From: Verrucomicrobiota bacterium
GTDB lineage: Bacteria > Verrucomicrobiota > Verrucomicrobiia > Limisphaerales > PALSA-1396
Direction: 5' to 3'
DNA length: 64,000 nt
Assembly (NCBI GenBank): GCA_016200005.1
Contig: JACQFP010000020.1
Coordinates: 62,001 to 126,000, forward strand
Positions 8,127-15,960 of the stretch are shown here, piece by piece; the stretch's first letter is position 1; each line of letters begins with the position of its first letter. The translations under genes and the position numbers were made by a program. Under the pieces are notes generated by a model that worked only from the letters and a program-made list of their open reading frames with translations, did not search any database and had not been told where the DNA came from.

Positions 8127-9095
8127 TCAGGAGGTTTTAGATTCCAGAGTTATGGCAGTGGTTGTCAATTCGGCCTGTCCAGCCGCGCCGAGGGCCGCGC
8201 CTTTGGCCGCCACAAAGGTCGCAAACTCTTCCATGTAAGTTTTGCCGGGCAGCATGAAATCAAACTCCTTGGGAGACTGTTTGAAAAACTCCCGGTGAAC
8301 GCGCGTCCAAATCAGCCGGCCATCGGTGCCGATGTTGACCTTCGCAATGCCCGACGAAATGGCGCGCCTCAGTTCACGTTCGGCCACACCGCTGGCGGAC
8401 GGGTCCAGGTCGCCGCCGGAGTTGTTGATCCGTTCGACTTCACGGGCGGGTACCGCCGAGCCGCCGTGCAAAACGAGCGGAAATCCTGGGAGGCGTTTCT
8501 GAATCTCCGCGAGCCGATCAAAGTGCAACCCTTGCCGACCGGAGAATTTGTAGGCGCCGTGGCTCGTGCCGATGGCCACCGCCAGACTGTCACAGCCGGT
8601 GCGATTCACGAATTCTTCGGCCTGCGGCGGGTCGGTGAGGATGGCTTCTTTGGCGCTCACGCTCATCTCGTCTTCGATGCCCTGCAACAATCCCAGCTCG
8701 GCTTCAACGGTGATGCCGCGGTCATGCGCTTTCTCCACGACGCGCCGCGTGATGGCCACGTTTTCCTCGAACGGGTGATGGGACGCATCGATCATCACCG
8801 AATTGTAATGGCCCGATCCAATCGCCTCATCGCAACTCGCCTCGTCTCCGTGATCGTGATGGCAGGCAAAGACCACACTGGGATAAATTGCCTCGGCGGC
8901 CTGAAGCATGGCTTCCAGCATTTCCGGGTGCGCATAACTGCGGATCACACGCGTGAACTGCGCGATGACCGGCGCCTGTGCCCGGGCCGCGCCGACAAAC
9001 AGACCATGAATTTGTTCCAGGTTGGAAACGTTGAAGGCGCCGAGCGCATAGCGGCCATAGGCGGCTTTCAACAGGTCAATCGTGGCCAGACGCAT
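8127..9095 (-). CDS. Class II aldolase, IolJ-like (DKGP aldolase)
   Basis: Zinc-dependent class II aldolase, 322 residues. Visible sites are the metal ligands in ACHHDHGDE (about residues 78-86), VEAELG, GTSHGAYKF (about residues 188-196) and VLHGGSAVP. In this iol context it should cleave 6-phospho-5-dehydro-2-deoxygluconate into dihydroxyacetone phosphate and malonate semialdehyde. A fructose-bisphosphate or tagatose-type substrate cannot be excluded from sequence alone. It is the first gene of the minus-strand iol cluster. iolG, iolE and iolA are not in the window. Confidence 0.82.
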   Translation of the reverse strand: MRLATIDLLKAAYGRYALGAFNVSNLEQIHGLFVGAARAQAPVIAQFTRVIRSYAHPEMLEAMLQAAEAIYPSVVFACHHDHGDEASCDEAIGSGHYNSVMIDASHHPFEENVAITRRVVEKAHDRGITVEAELGLLQGIEDEMSVSAKEAILTDPPQAEEFVNRTGCDSLAVAIGTSHGAYKFSGRQGLHFDRLAEIQKRLPGFPLVLHGGSAVPAREVERINNSGGDLDPSASGVAERELRRAISSGIAKVNIGTDGRLIWTRVHREFFKQSPKEFDFMLPGKTYMEEFATFVAAKGAALGAAGQAELTTTAITLESKTS

Positions 9096-9247
9096 GAAGT
9101 CTTCAGGTGTTCAAGTTAATGGCGCTGACTTTGCGGACACCATGCTCCTGTGACAAGACGATTTAGCGAGACCAAAGCACCCAACCCGAAAACCCGAACG
9201 CATTTGGTGATTGGAAAACGAATCGGTTTCCACTGCTGCCAAGGGTC

Positions 9248-9280
9248 AAGGTTGGACTAAAGTTTGCCAAAATAAGCGAA
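9248..9280 (+). promoter_or_regulatory. Candidate stress-island operator I (weaker match)
   Basis: GGACTAAAGTTTGCCAA is followed by AATAAGCG, in sense orientation, 46 bp before the ATG of the DLH gene. It shares the TTTGCCAA half-site with the strong copies but lacks a clear A-tract and a good first half-site. It lies in the 220-bp divergent region between the iol cluster and the plus-strand stress operon. Confidence 0.4.
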
Positions 9281-9316
9281 GCATAGAGCCGGCTGGTGGC
9301 CTAAAATCTAGTTGGT

Positions 9317-10030
9317 ATGAAACCGCAAGTCAATCGAGTCACCGTCGCCGGCGCCAGGGGTGGTGTGGCTGACACCCCAACCGACGCGTGGAACGTTCAG
9401 ATACCAGCGGGCCACGTGACGCTGTCCGGGGACCTGGTTGTTCCTAAAGCGCCGCTGGGAATGGTCTTGTTCGCGCACGGCAGCGGGAGCGGCCGACACA
9501 GTCCAAGAAATAAATTTGTCGCGCGGACACTCCACGAAGCGGCAATCGCCACGCTGTTGTTTGACCTGTTGACGCGGGAGGAGGAAGCCGAAGATGCGGC
9601 GACCGGCCATTTGCGGTTCGACATCGGCTTGCTGGCGCAACGGCTGGTGAGTGCCACTCGATGGATGGCAGATCAACCACAGCGCGGGCATCTGTCGTTG
9701 GGTTACTTCGGTGCCAGTACCGGGGGAGCCGCGGCGCTGGTTGCGGCAGCGTCACTCGGCCAGGTTATTGGGGCCGTCGTGTCGCGCGGGGGACGACCGG
9801 ATCTGGCGCGCGACGCGCTGGAGCGTGTCCAGTCGCCCACACTGTTGATTGTCGGAGAACGTGACGAAACGGTGCTGGAGCTGAATCGCAGTGCCTACGC
9901 GCGGCTGCAATGCCAGAAGGAACTGGCCGTGGTACCGCGGGCCACCCATTTGTTTGAAGAGCCAGGCGCCTTGGAGGAAGTCGCGCGGCTGGCGGCGAAG
10001 TGGTTCTGCCGACACCTGCGACCTCCGTGA
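9317..10030 (+). CDS. Dienelactone-hydrolase-type alpha/beta hydrolase
   Basis: A 237-residue serine hydrolase. MVLFAHGSGSGRHSPRN provides the HGSG oxyanion segment, GYFGASTGGAAAL the nucleophile elbow (G-x-S-x-G, Ser at about residue 136), and GERDETVLELN and PRATHLFEEPG the Asp and His of the triad. Together with the next gene it reproduces the two domains (phosphoribosyltransferase and DLH) found fused in Mycobacterium tuberculosis Rv0571c, a DosR-regulon protein. Substrate unknown. It starts the operon running to 14144 and follows a weak operator-like site. Confidence 0.85.
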   Translation: MKPQVNRVTVAGARGGVADTPTDAWNVQIPAGHVTLSGDLVVPKAPLGMVLFAHGSGSGRHSPRNKFVARTLHEAAIATLLFDLLTREEEAEDAATGHLRFDIGLLAQRLVSATRWMADQPQRGHLSLGYFGASTGGAAALVAAASLGQVIGAVVSRGGRPDLARDALERVQSPTLLIVGERDETVLELNRSAYARLQCQKELAVVPRATHLFEEPGALEEVARLAAKWFCRHLRPP

Positions 10031-10082
10031 GGAGAATTATTTGGAGGGAACCAGCGCAACCGCGCGCGACGGAAAGGAATTT

Positions 10083-10742
10083 ATGCACATGCAATTCCGT
10101 GATCGAATCGAGGCCGGGCAATTGCTGGCGAAGAAACTGACGAAGTACGCCAATCGCCCCGACGTGCTCGTGCTCGCGCTGCCTCGTGGCGGCGTGCCGG
10201 TGGGTTGCGAAGTGGCGCGAGCACTGAATGCGCCGCTGGATGTGTTCGTGGTGCGCAAGCTCGGCGTGCCGGGCCACGAAGAACTGGCCATGGGCGCGAT
10301 TGCCAGTGGCGGTGTGCGCGTGCTCAATGGAGACGTCGTCGAGGGACTGCGGATTTCCGATGAGATCATCGACTCCGTCGCGGCACGGGAGTTGCGCGAA
10401 CTGGAGCGGCGGGAACGCGCCTACCGCGATGATCGTCCCGCGCCGGAAGTGGCGGGGCGCACCATCATTCTCGTGGATGATGGCATCGCGACCGGCTCGA
10501 CCATGCGTGCCGCGGTCGAGGCGCTCCGACAACTGGAGGCCAGCCGCATCGTCGTCGCTACACCGACTGCGGCTTTGTCCACGGTGCGGGAAATGCGGTC
10601 CGACGTGGATGATTTCGTGGCTGTGATGACGCCCGCCGATTTCGTCGGCGTGGGCCAGTGGTATGAGAATTTTTCACAGACCACGGACGCGGAAGTGCGT
10701 GAGTTGTTGGCACGCGCCAGTCCGCTTCCCAGTCCCACCTGA
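10083..10742 (+). CDS. Phosphoribosyltransferase-family protein
   Basis: A type I PRTase fold, 219 residues. The PRPP-binding loop reads TIILVDDGIATGSTMRAAVE (about residues 132-151), and VLALPRGGVPVGCEVA is the typical N-terminal PPi-loop region. ATG 10083 is preferred: it is preceded by GGAAAGGA and gives the expected N-terminus (FRDRIEAGQLLA). It lies 52 bp after the DLH gene and 2 bp before the erythromycin-esterase-like gene. In DosR-regulon proteins this domain is fused to a DLH domain (Rv0571c) or an erythromycin-esterase domain (Rv2030c). Here all three are separate adjacent genes. The physiological base is unknown. Confidence 0.88.
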   Translation: MHMQFRDRIEAGQLLAKKLTKYANRPDVLVLALPRGGVPVGCEVARALNAPLDVFVVRKLGVPGHEELAMGAIASGGVRVLNGDVVEGLRISDEIIDSVAARELRELERRERAYRDDRPAPEVAGRTIILVDDGIATGSTMRAAVEALRQLEASRIVVATPTAALSTVREMRSDVDDFVAVMTPADFVGVGQWYENFSQTTDAEVRELLARASPLPSPT

Positions 10743-10744
10743 AC

Positions 10745-12076
10745 GTGAACCTGCTTCCCATACTCATCCGTGAAGTGGCCGTGCCGTTGAGCGGTTCGCG
10801 GGGTGACTACGACGCGTTGCTTGATCTTGTGGGAGACGCCCACTTCGTCCTGATCGGTGAGGCGACGCACGGCACCCACGAGTTTTATCGCGAGCGCGCC
10901 CAAATCACCAAGCGCCTCATCCGCGAGAAAGGTTTCAGCGCCGTGACGGTCGAGGCGGACTGGCCGGATGCCTATCGCGTGAATCGTTTTGTGCGCGGCG
11001 AGAGCGAGGACGCGGACGCGGTGGAGGCACTGGGCGGCTTCAAGCGTTTCCCACAGTGGATGTGGCGCAATGCCGACGTCCTCGATTTCGTTGGCTGGCT
11101 GCGGGAGCACAACGACGGGCAGAAAAAGGACGAACGCAAGGCCGGTTTCTATGGTCTCGACCTTTACAGTCTGCACGCGTCGATTGAAGCCGTGCTCGCC
11201 TATATTGCGAAAGTGGACCCGGCGGCGGTCAAACGCGCGCGCAAGCGTTACTCCTGCTTCGACCACTTCGGCAAGGACACGCAGAGCTACGGCCTCGCCA
11301 CCGGACTGGGCATGACGCCGACTTGCGAAGATGCCGTGGTCAACGAACTCGTCGAATTGCGCCTGCGCGAAGCGGAGTATTTGCAGCGCGACGGCCGGGT
11401 CGCGGCGGACGAATTCTTTTCTGCCGAGCAGAATGCCTTCGTGATCAAGAATGCCGAGCAGTATTACCGCACGATGTTCCGTGGCGAAGTGTCGTCTTGG
11501 AACCTGCGCGACCATCACATGGTGGAAACGCTCGCCGCCCTGGTCGCGCACCTGGAACAGTTCTCCAAGCCCGCCAAGGTCGTCGTCTGGGCGCACAACT
11601 CGCATCTCGGCAATGCGCGCGCCACCCAGATGAGCGAGCGCGGCGAATTAAACGTGGGTCAGCTTGTGCGCGAGCGTTTTGGTCGTCAAGCCGTGCTCCT
11701 CGGTTGCACGACCTATGGTGGCACGGTAACCGCCGCTTCGGAATGGGACGCGCCGGCCGAGCGCAAGAACGTACGGCCAGCCGTGGAGGAAAGTTACGAG
11801 GCGCTGTTTCACGCCGTCGAGTGTCCGCGCTTCTGGTTGGAGTTCGAGAAACATTCGGAGGTCACCTTTAACCTGCGTGCTGCTCGACTGGAACGAGCGA
11901 TTGGTGTAATTTATCGGCCAGAGACTGAATTGGTCAGCCACTATTTCACCACCCGACTGCCCGACCAGTTTGATGCGGTGCTGCATTTCGACCACACCCG
12001 TGCGGTTGAACCGCTGGAACGCAGCACGGCTTGGGAACTGGGTGAGGTGGAGGAAACGTTCCCAACCGGCCTCTGA
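10745..12076 (+). CDS. Erythromycin-esterase-family protein
   Basis: 443 residues of the EreA/ChaN-like superfamily. LIGEATHGTHEFYRERAQIT (about residues 38-57) holds the conserved Glu and His of the active site. VTVEADWPDAYRVNRFVRG, the FYGLDLYSL segment and VVVWAHNSHLGNARAT (second conserved His) follow in the family order. Most homologues outside clinical resistance genes do not hydrolyse macrolides. Here the neighbours (PRTase, DLH, site-2 protease) point to a stress or dormancy role like Rv2030c. It begins with ATG two bases after the PRTase stop, consistent with coupled translation. Confidence 0.9.
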   Translation: MNLLPILIREVAVPLSGSRGDYDALLDLVGDAHFVLIGEATHGTHEFYRERAQITKRLIREKGFSAVTVEADWPDAYRVNRFVRGESEDADAVEALGGFKRFPQWMWRNADVLDFVGWLREHNDGQKKDERKAGFYGLDLYSLHASIEAVLAYIAKVDPAAVKRARKRYSCFDHFGKDTQSYGLATGLGMTPTCEDAVVNELVELRLREAEYLQRDGRVAADEFFSAEQNAFVIKNAEQYYRTMFRGEVSSWNLRDHHMVETLAALVAHLEQFSKPAKVVVWAHNSHLGNARATQMSERGELNVGQLVRERFGRQAVLLGCTTYGGTVTAASEWDAPAERKNVRPAVEESYEALFHAVECPRFWLEFEKHSEVTFNLRAARLERAIGVIYRPETELVSHYFTTRLPDQFDAVLHFDHTRAVEPLERSTAWELGEVEETFPTGL

Positions 12077-12080
12077 CAGT

Positions 12081-13211
12081 ATGAAATGGTCCTGGAAAAT
12101 TGGCAGCGTGGCGGGCATTGGCATTTATTTGCACGTCACGTTCCTGGTGCTGCTCGGTTGGGTGGCGCTGTCGCACTATTTGCAGCGCCACCGATGGGAC
12201 GATGCGGCGAGCGGTCTGGGATTCATCGTGGCGCTTTTTGCGATCGTCGTGCTCCACGAATTGGGACACGCACTGACGGCGAAACGTTTTGGCATCCGCA
12301 CTCGCGACATTACGTTGTTGCCCATTGGTGGGGTGGCGCGGCTGGAGCGAATTCCGGATGAACCGAAACAGGAGTTGCTCGTGGCGCTCGCCGGGCCGGC
12401 GGTCAATGTCGTGCTGGCGGTGTTGTTATTGGGCGTGCTGTTTGTTGGCGCCGGGTTTTCGACATTGACCGAGTTCAAGCTCGTGGGAGGTCATTTTCTG
12501 GTGAACCTGATGTGGGTCAACATAATCCTTGCCGTGTTCAACCTGCTGCCGGCATTCCCAATGGATGGCGGGCGCGTGCTGCGCGCCTTGCTGGCGATGC
12601 GAATGGATTATGTGCGGGCGACGAACATCGCGGCGCGGATCGGGCAAGGCATGGCCTGGGTGTTCGGGTTCATCGGTTTGTTCACGAATCCGTTTCTGAT
12701 ATTCATCGCCCTGTTCGTTTGGATCGGCGCCGCGCAGGAGGCGGGGCTGGCGCAAACGAAATCGGCGCTGGCCGGATTGCCGGTTGAGCAGGTGATGATC
12801 ACGGATTTCCGCACGCTGGTGCCGGGCGACACGCTCACCAGCGCCGTAGAGCATGTGCTCTCTGGCTGCCAGCAAGACTTCCCGGTTGTCGAGAATCGAC
12901 ACGTTGTGGGCGTGCTCACTCGCACTGACCTGCTGAGCGGTCTGGCCAAACACGGGCCTCCATCGCTCGTGGGTGAGGTGATGCAGCGGAAAATCTGCAC
13001 GGTGCAACCGACTGAAATGGTTGAGAGCGTGCTGAACCGGCTGCAGGAGAACGATTGCCGCACCATGCCGGTGGTGCAAGACGGCGAACTGGTGGGCATC
13101 GTCACGTCCGAGAATCTCGGCGAATACCTGATGATTCAAGCCGCCTTGGAGGAGTCGTTGCGCGAAAAGCTTGGTGGCAGACGGCGTGCAGTTGCACGCG
13201 TTGAGCATTAA
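12081..13211 (+). CDS. Site-2 protease (M50) with two CBS domains, Rip3-like
   Basis: A 376-residue intramembrane zinc metalloprotease. VVLHELGHALTAKRFGI (about residues 56-72) carries HExxH within a transmembrane segment, and NLLPAFPMDGGRVLRALLAM supplies the second metal-binding motif (N...P..DGG). Several more hydrophobic helices precede residue 220. Two CBS repeats follow (about 235-290 and 300-360), for example PVVENRHVVGVLTRTDLLSG and MPVVQDGELVGIVTSENLGE. The architecture equals M. tuberculosis Rv2625c (Rip3), a DosR-regulon member. ATG 12081 follows the previous stop by 4 bp. A role in releasing a membrane-bound regulator on an adenylate signal is an inference. Confidence 0.9.
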   Translation: MKWSWKIGSVAGIGIYLHVTFLVLLGWVALSHYLQRHRWDDAASGLGFIVALFAIVVLHELGHALTAKRFGIRTRDITLLPIGGVARLERIPDEPKQELLVALAGPAVNVVLAVLLLGVLFVGAGFSTLTEFKLVGGHFLVNLMWVNIILAVFNLLPAFPMDGGRVLRALLAMRMDYVRATNIAARIGQGMAWVFGFIGLFTNPFLIFIALFVWIGAAQEAGLAQTKSALAGLPVEQVMITDFRTLVPGDTLTSAVEHVLSGCQQDFPVVENRHVVGVLTRTDLLSGLAKHGPPSLVGEVMQRKICTVQPTEMVESVLNRLQENDCRTMPVVQDGELVGIVTSENLGEYLMIQAALEESLREKLGGRRRAVARVEH

Positions 13212-13259
13212 CGTGTAGGGGACATCAGTCAGCACGCACAATCGGATAACGGAATTGTC

Positions 13260-14144
13260 ATGCCCGTCGCATTGAATGAAGACATCGCCGGACGGCTGGA
13301 GGAAGTCGCGCGCATCCTCGCCGAGCAGGGCGCAAATCGCTTTCGCGTGCAGGCTTACCAGCATGCAGCCAATGCGCTCCGAGAACTGGCGCGGCCGGTG
13401 TCGGAACTGTTCGCCGCGGAGGGGCTCGTGGGACTGGAGAAACTTCCTGGCGTGGGCGAAAGCCTTGCGCGATCGATTCGCGACATTCTTCTGCACGGTA
13501 AACTGGCCATGCTCGACCGGCTGCGCGGCGAGCATGATCCGATAACCTTGCTGACTTCGGTGCCCGGTGTTGGCAAAACCCTGGCGTGGAGGTTGCATGA
13601 TGACTTGAACATAGAGACGCTGGAGGAATTGGAAGCCGCAGCCCACGATGGTCGTCTTGAAAACATCGCCGGTGTTGGCGCCAAGCGACTCGCCGGCATC
13701 CGCGACTCGCTCGCGCACCGGCTTGGTCGCGTCCGCCAGCCAACGACTCCTCCAACCGAGACCGACGACCCCGCGGTGGCCGAGTTGCTGGACGTGGACG
13801 GTGAATATCGCCGCGAAGCCACCGCCGACACACTAAAGAAAATCGCCCCGCGCCGATTCAATCCCAGCGGCGAAGCGTGGCTGCCGGTGCTGCACACCAC
13901 GCGGGCCGGGCGTCATTACACTGCGCTGTTCTCGAATACGGCGCACGCTCACAATTCCCACAAAACCAGGGATTGGGTGGTGATTTATTACGACGGCGAT
14001 GAGGGCGAGCGGCAGTGCACCGTCATCACCTCGGAATTCGGCCGACTCAATGGTCTGCGCATCGTGCGTGGGCGCGAAGATGAGTGTGAGGCACATTATC
14101 GAAGACTGGGCGGATTGCGTCCAATGGAACTTCGCCCGGCTTGA
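13260..14144 (+). CDS. Helix-hairpin-helix protein related to the PolX N-terminal region
   Basis: A 294-residue protein whose N-terminus (IAGRLEEVARILAEQGANRF, then RVQAYQHAANAL) matches the 8-kDa domain of family X DNA polymerases. Three helix-hairpin-helix motifs follow: LEKLPGVGESLARSIRD, LTSVPGVGKTLAWRLHDDL and IAGVGAKRLAGIRDSL. The polymerase palm and nucleotidyl-transfer residues are absent. The C-terminal 120 residues (WLPVLHTTRAGRHYTALFSN onward) are a conserved domain without known activity. It probably binds structured DNA. It ends the operon started at 9317, 48 bp after the protease gene. Confidence 0.75.
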   Translation: MPVALNEDIAGRLEEVARILAEQGANRFRVQAYQHAANALRELARPVSELFAAEGLVGLEKLPGVGESLARSIRDILLHGKLAMLDRLRGEHDPITLLTSVPGVGKTLAWRLHDDLNIETLEELEAAAHDGRLENIAGVGAKRLAGIRDSLAHRLGRVRQPTTPPTETDDPAVAELLDVDGEYRREATADTLKKIAPRRFNPSGEAWLPVLHTTRAGRHYTALFSNTAHAHNSHKTRDWVVIYYDGDEGERQCTVITSEFGRLNGLRIVRGREDECEAHYRRLGGLRPMELRPA

Positions 14145-14704
14145 GTGTTGCCGAACGAAAATGTTATCGGCGCGACGCATGGGAGCCTCCCGGCCATGAA
14201 TCCCCCTTACGACGCGCTACTCCTCTCCAGGCTCTCCACATTATCGCTGGTGGAGTTTTGTGACTCATCGTCGGGTTTGGACATTGTTTCGGGCGGTTCG
14301 CATTCACGAGCCGATGGTGACATCAGGTTGCGCTCTTTTTCTCCCGCCACCGATCACCGGGCAGTGAGTGTCTCTGATGGCTTGCTCCGTCGTGCGTCCG
14401 AAGCTGGAGGAAACAGGGTGCGGCTTGATGGCCATTGGTGAGGCCGTCATGGCTTTGCCTCGTTCCCGTCTGAGCCAGTCAACGCTTAAAAGCGTGACGT
14501 TCATCATCGGCCACCAAGAAACGACCAATGTTTGGCAATATCAGTGCAGCGTAATCGCCGGTCAGCCTGAATACTATGACGTATGGGGATGCAAGTTGGA
14601 ACGCTAGTGGATGAAAGATTGATGCCCATTGAAACGAACAGGTTTTTCATCCAATCGCTCTGACAGTGTGAACAACTACAACAAACAAATCAGTGAGGGT
14701 TAAC
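14145..14704. other. 560-bp intergenic region carrying an operator-like site
   Basis: No frame in this stretch resembles a protein. The notable content is the operator-like element at 14514-14546 and a leader of about 160 bp before the FmdB gene. A GAGGG ribosome-binding site lies just before ATG 14705. Confidence 0.5.
14514..14546 (+). promoter_or_regulatory. Candidate stress-island operator J
   Basis: AAGAAACGACCAATGTTTGG is followed by CAATATCAG. It is almost the same as the copy before hsp20 (AAGAAACGCCCAATCTTCGC then CAAGAACGG) in the A-rich start, the first CCAA half-site and the 10-bp spacing to the second. The sense strand points to the FmdB/DksA/aldolase genes, 166 bp from the first ATG. 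Confidence 0.6.
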
Positions 14705-14878
14705 ATGCCACTCTACGAATACATTTGCCGGAAATGTCACAAGAAATTTGGCGAAGTGCTGACGATCAAGGAACACGAAGAAAAAAAGATTCGATGTCCG
14801 AAGTGTGACAGCGCAGACTTGGAAAAGGTCATTGAACCGTTTGTCGCTGTTACTTCGAAGAAGAGCGGGAAGTGGTGA
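14705..14878 (+). CDS. FmdB-family zinc-ribbon protein
   Basis: A 57-residue regulatory-type zinc ribbon. MPLYEYICRKCHKKF gives the invariant FmdB start with the first CxxC, and IRCPKCDSADLEKVIEPF the second CxxC. The C-terminus is a short tail ending KKSGKW. ATG 14705, which gives the canonical MPLYEY start, is preferred to a start four codons upstream, with GAGGG before it. Members accompany stress and C1-metabolism genes; the molecular role is unproven. It is the first gene behind operator J. Confidence 0.9.
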   Translation: MPLYEYICRKCHKKFGEVLTIKEHEEKKIRCPKCDSADLEKVIEPFVAVTSKKSGKW

Positions 14879-14925
14879 ACCCGGCGGACTTGTCTTCGCC
14901 AGCCGGAAATGCGGAAACAATGCAG

Positions 14926-14963
14926 GGCGGACCTGGTCCTGGCAAGTCCTGGCAGGAGTCCGC
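14926..14963. other. Stem-loop after the FmdB gene
   Basis: Arms GGCGGACCTGGTCCTGGCA and AGTCCTGGCAGGAGTCCGCC pair through GGCGGAC/GTCCGCC with partial pairing further in. No T-run follows, so this is either a weak terminator or an mRNA-stabilising hairpin between the FmdB and DksA-like genes. Confidence 0.45.
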
Positions 14964-15070
14964 CAATAATCTGAATGGAATTGGAAGGATGAGAAAGTTA
15001 AGAACCAACCCAATGGACGTTCTCCATTCCCGGTTGTAGAAGAAACTGCACGGCCAGGAGCATTTGAGAG

Positions 15071-15694
15071 ATGAAACACGGTTTGAAAAAGCGATTCAGC
15101 GGTCGAGCCGCTTCCATGTCGCCGGCGAAAATCGATCCAAAATGGGCGTGGCATTACCGCGCCCTGGTGGCGTTGCGTGAGCGACTGCTGCGGGAGCGTG
15201 GTGAAAAGTTGGATGACGCGTCGCAGCCGCTTGAACCGCACAGCATGGACATGGCAGACAGCGCCACGGATGAATTTGATCACAACATGGCGTTGAGCGA
15301 GCTGTCTGCCGAGCAGGACGCATTTTTCGAAATTGAAGAAGCGCTCAAGCGCATCCTGAACGGCAGCTACGGTGTCTGCGAGGAAACCGGGAAACCGATT
15401 TCGCCCGCGCGCCTGCGGGCCATTCCGTGGGCTCGTTTTTCGAAAGATATTGAGGATCGGTTCGAGCAGCAGGGTGCCGTCAATCGCGCCCAGCTCGGAC
15501 AGGTCGCCTCGGTTCGAGGTCCCCAGAACCGGAGTCTGGAGGAATCCGAGTCGCCGGAGGAAGAGTCCCAGGAAACCACGCCGAAAGACGAAGCCCTTGC
15601 CCAGGTCTATTCGCCGCCTGGCCGGCATCTTCACCCGCACGAGGGTTCAGGCAAACAACACAAACGCCCTTCAGGAGCAGGCGGCGTCGAATGA
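15071..15694 (+). CDS. DksA/TraR-family protein with degenerate zinc finger
   Basis: A 207-residue protein. An N-terminal coiled-coil-like region (about residues 25-90, RALVALRERLLRERGEKLDD) is followed by EEALKRILNGSYGVCEETGK and ISPARLRAIPWARFSKD, the position of the DksA C4 zinc finger. Only one of the four cysteines remains (YGVC); this Cys-poor form recurs in several phyla. A Pro/Glu/Gln-rich tail of about 60 residues (ESPEEESQETTPKDE) is extra. DksA-type proteins enter the RNA polymerase secondary channel and adjust transcription under starvation. That fits the surrounding genes but is inferred. It overlaps the next gene by 4 bp. Confidence 0.78.
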   Translation: MKHGLKKRFSGRAASMSPAKIDPKWAWHYRALVALRERLLRERGEKLDDASQPLEPHSMDMADSATDEFDHNMALSELSAEQDAFFEIEEALKRILNGSYGVCEETGKPISPARLRAIPWARFSKDIEDRFEQQGAVNRAQLGQVASVRGPQNRSLEESESPEEESQETTPKDEALAQVYSPPGRHLHPHEGSGKQHKRPSGAGGVE

Positions 15695-15909
15695 GAAAAA
15701 TATTTTACGTCGATCAGGCGATGTGTGGCGGCGAGGAATTGCCGGCGGAGTTTGACCTGGAAGAGTTCTGCGAGGTGCTTCAGGGGAAGGTTCCTGAAGT
15801 GGAGATCGTGCCCGTAATCGACTCGGAAGAATCGGCAGTCAATCGCGATCCTTCCCTCGTGCCCGAATCCGTGTTGAATGAGGCGCTCGGCGAGTACTGT
15901 CATCGTTAG
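15691..15909 (+). CDS. Small acidic hypothetical protein
   Basis: 72 residues beginning MRKIFYVDQAMCGGEELPAE, rich in Glu and Asp, ending GEYCHR. No domain recognised. Its ATG overlaps the stop of the DksA-like gene (ATGA), which argues for a real, translationally coupled gene. It precedes the aldolase gene by about 50 bp. Confidence 0.6.
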   Translation: MRKIFYVDQAMCGGEELPAEFDLEEFCEVLQGKVPEVEIVPVIDSEESAVNRDPSLVPESVLNEALGEYCHR

Positions 15910-15960
15910 CGCCCGTCCGCGGCTTTCGTCATCATGGACATTGTCCGGGGCCGGCGGATT

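Noticed and set aside
7194-9119. 641-codon plus-strand open frame across iolB and the aldolase
   Set aside because: It is antisense to two clearly recognised genes and has no family features.
9150-9240. Sigma-54 promoter before the DLH gene
   Set aside because: No TGGCAC-N5-TTGC arrangement was found at correct spacing.
10745-12076. Macrolide-resistance gene
   Set aside because: The family name suggests erythromycin hydrolysis, but the neighbourhood and divergent sequence fit dormancy-type homologues; no resistance claim can be made.
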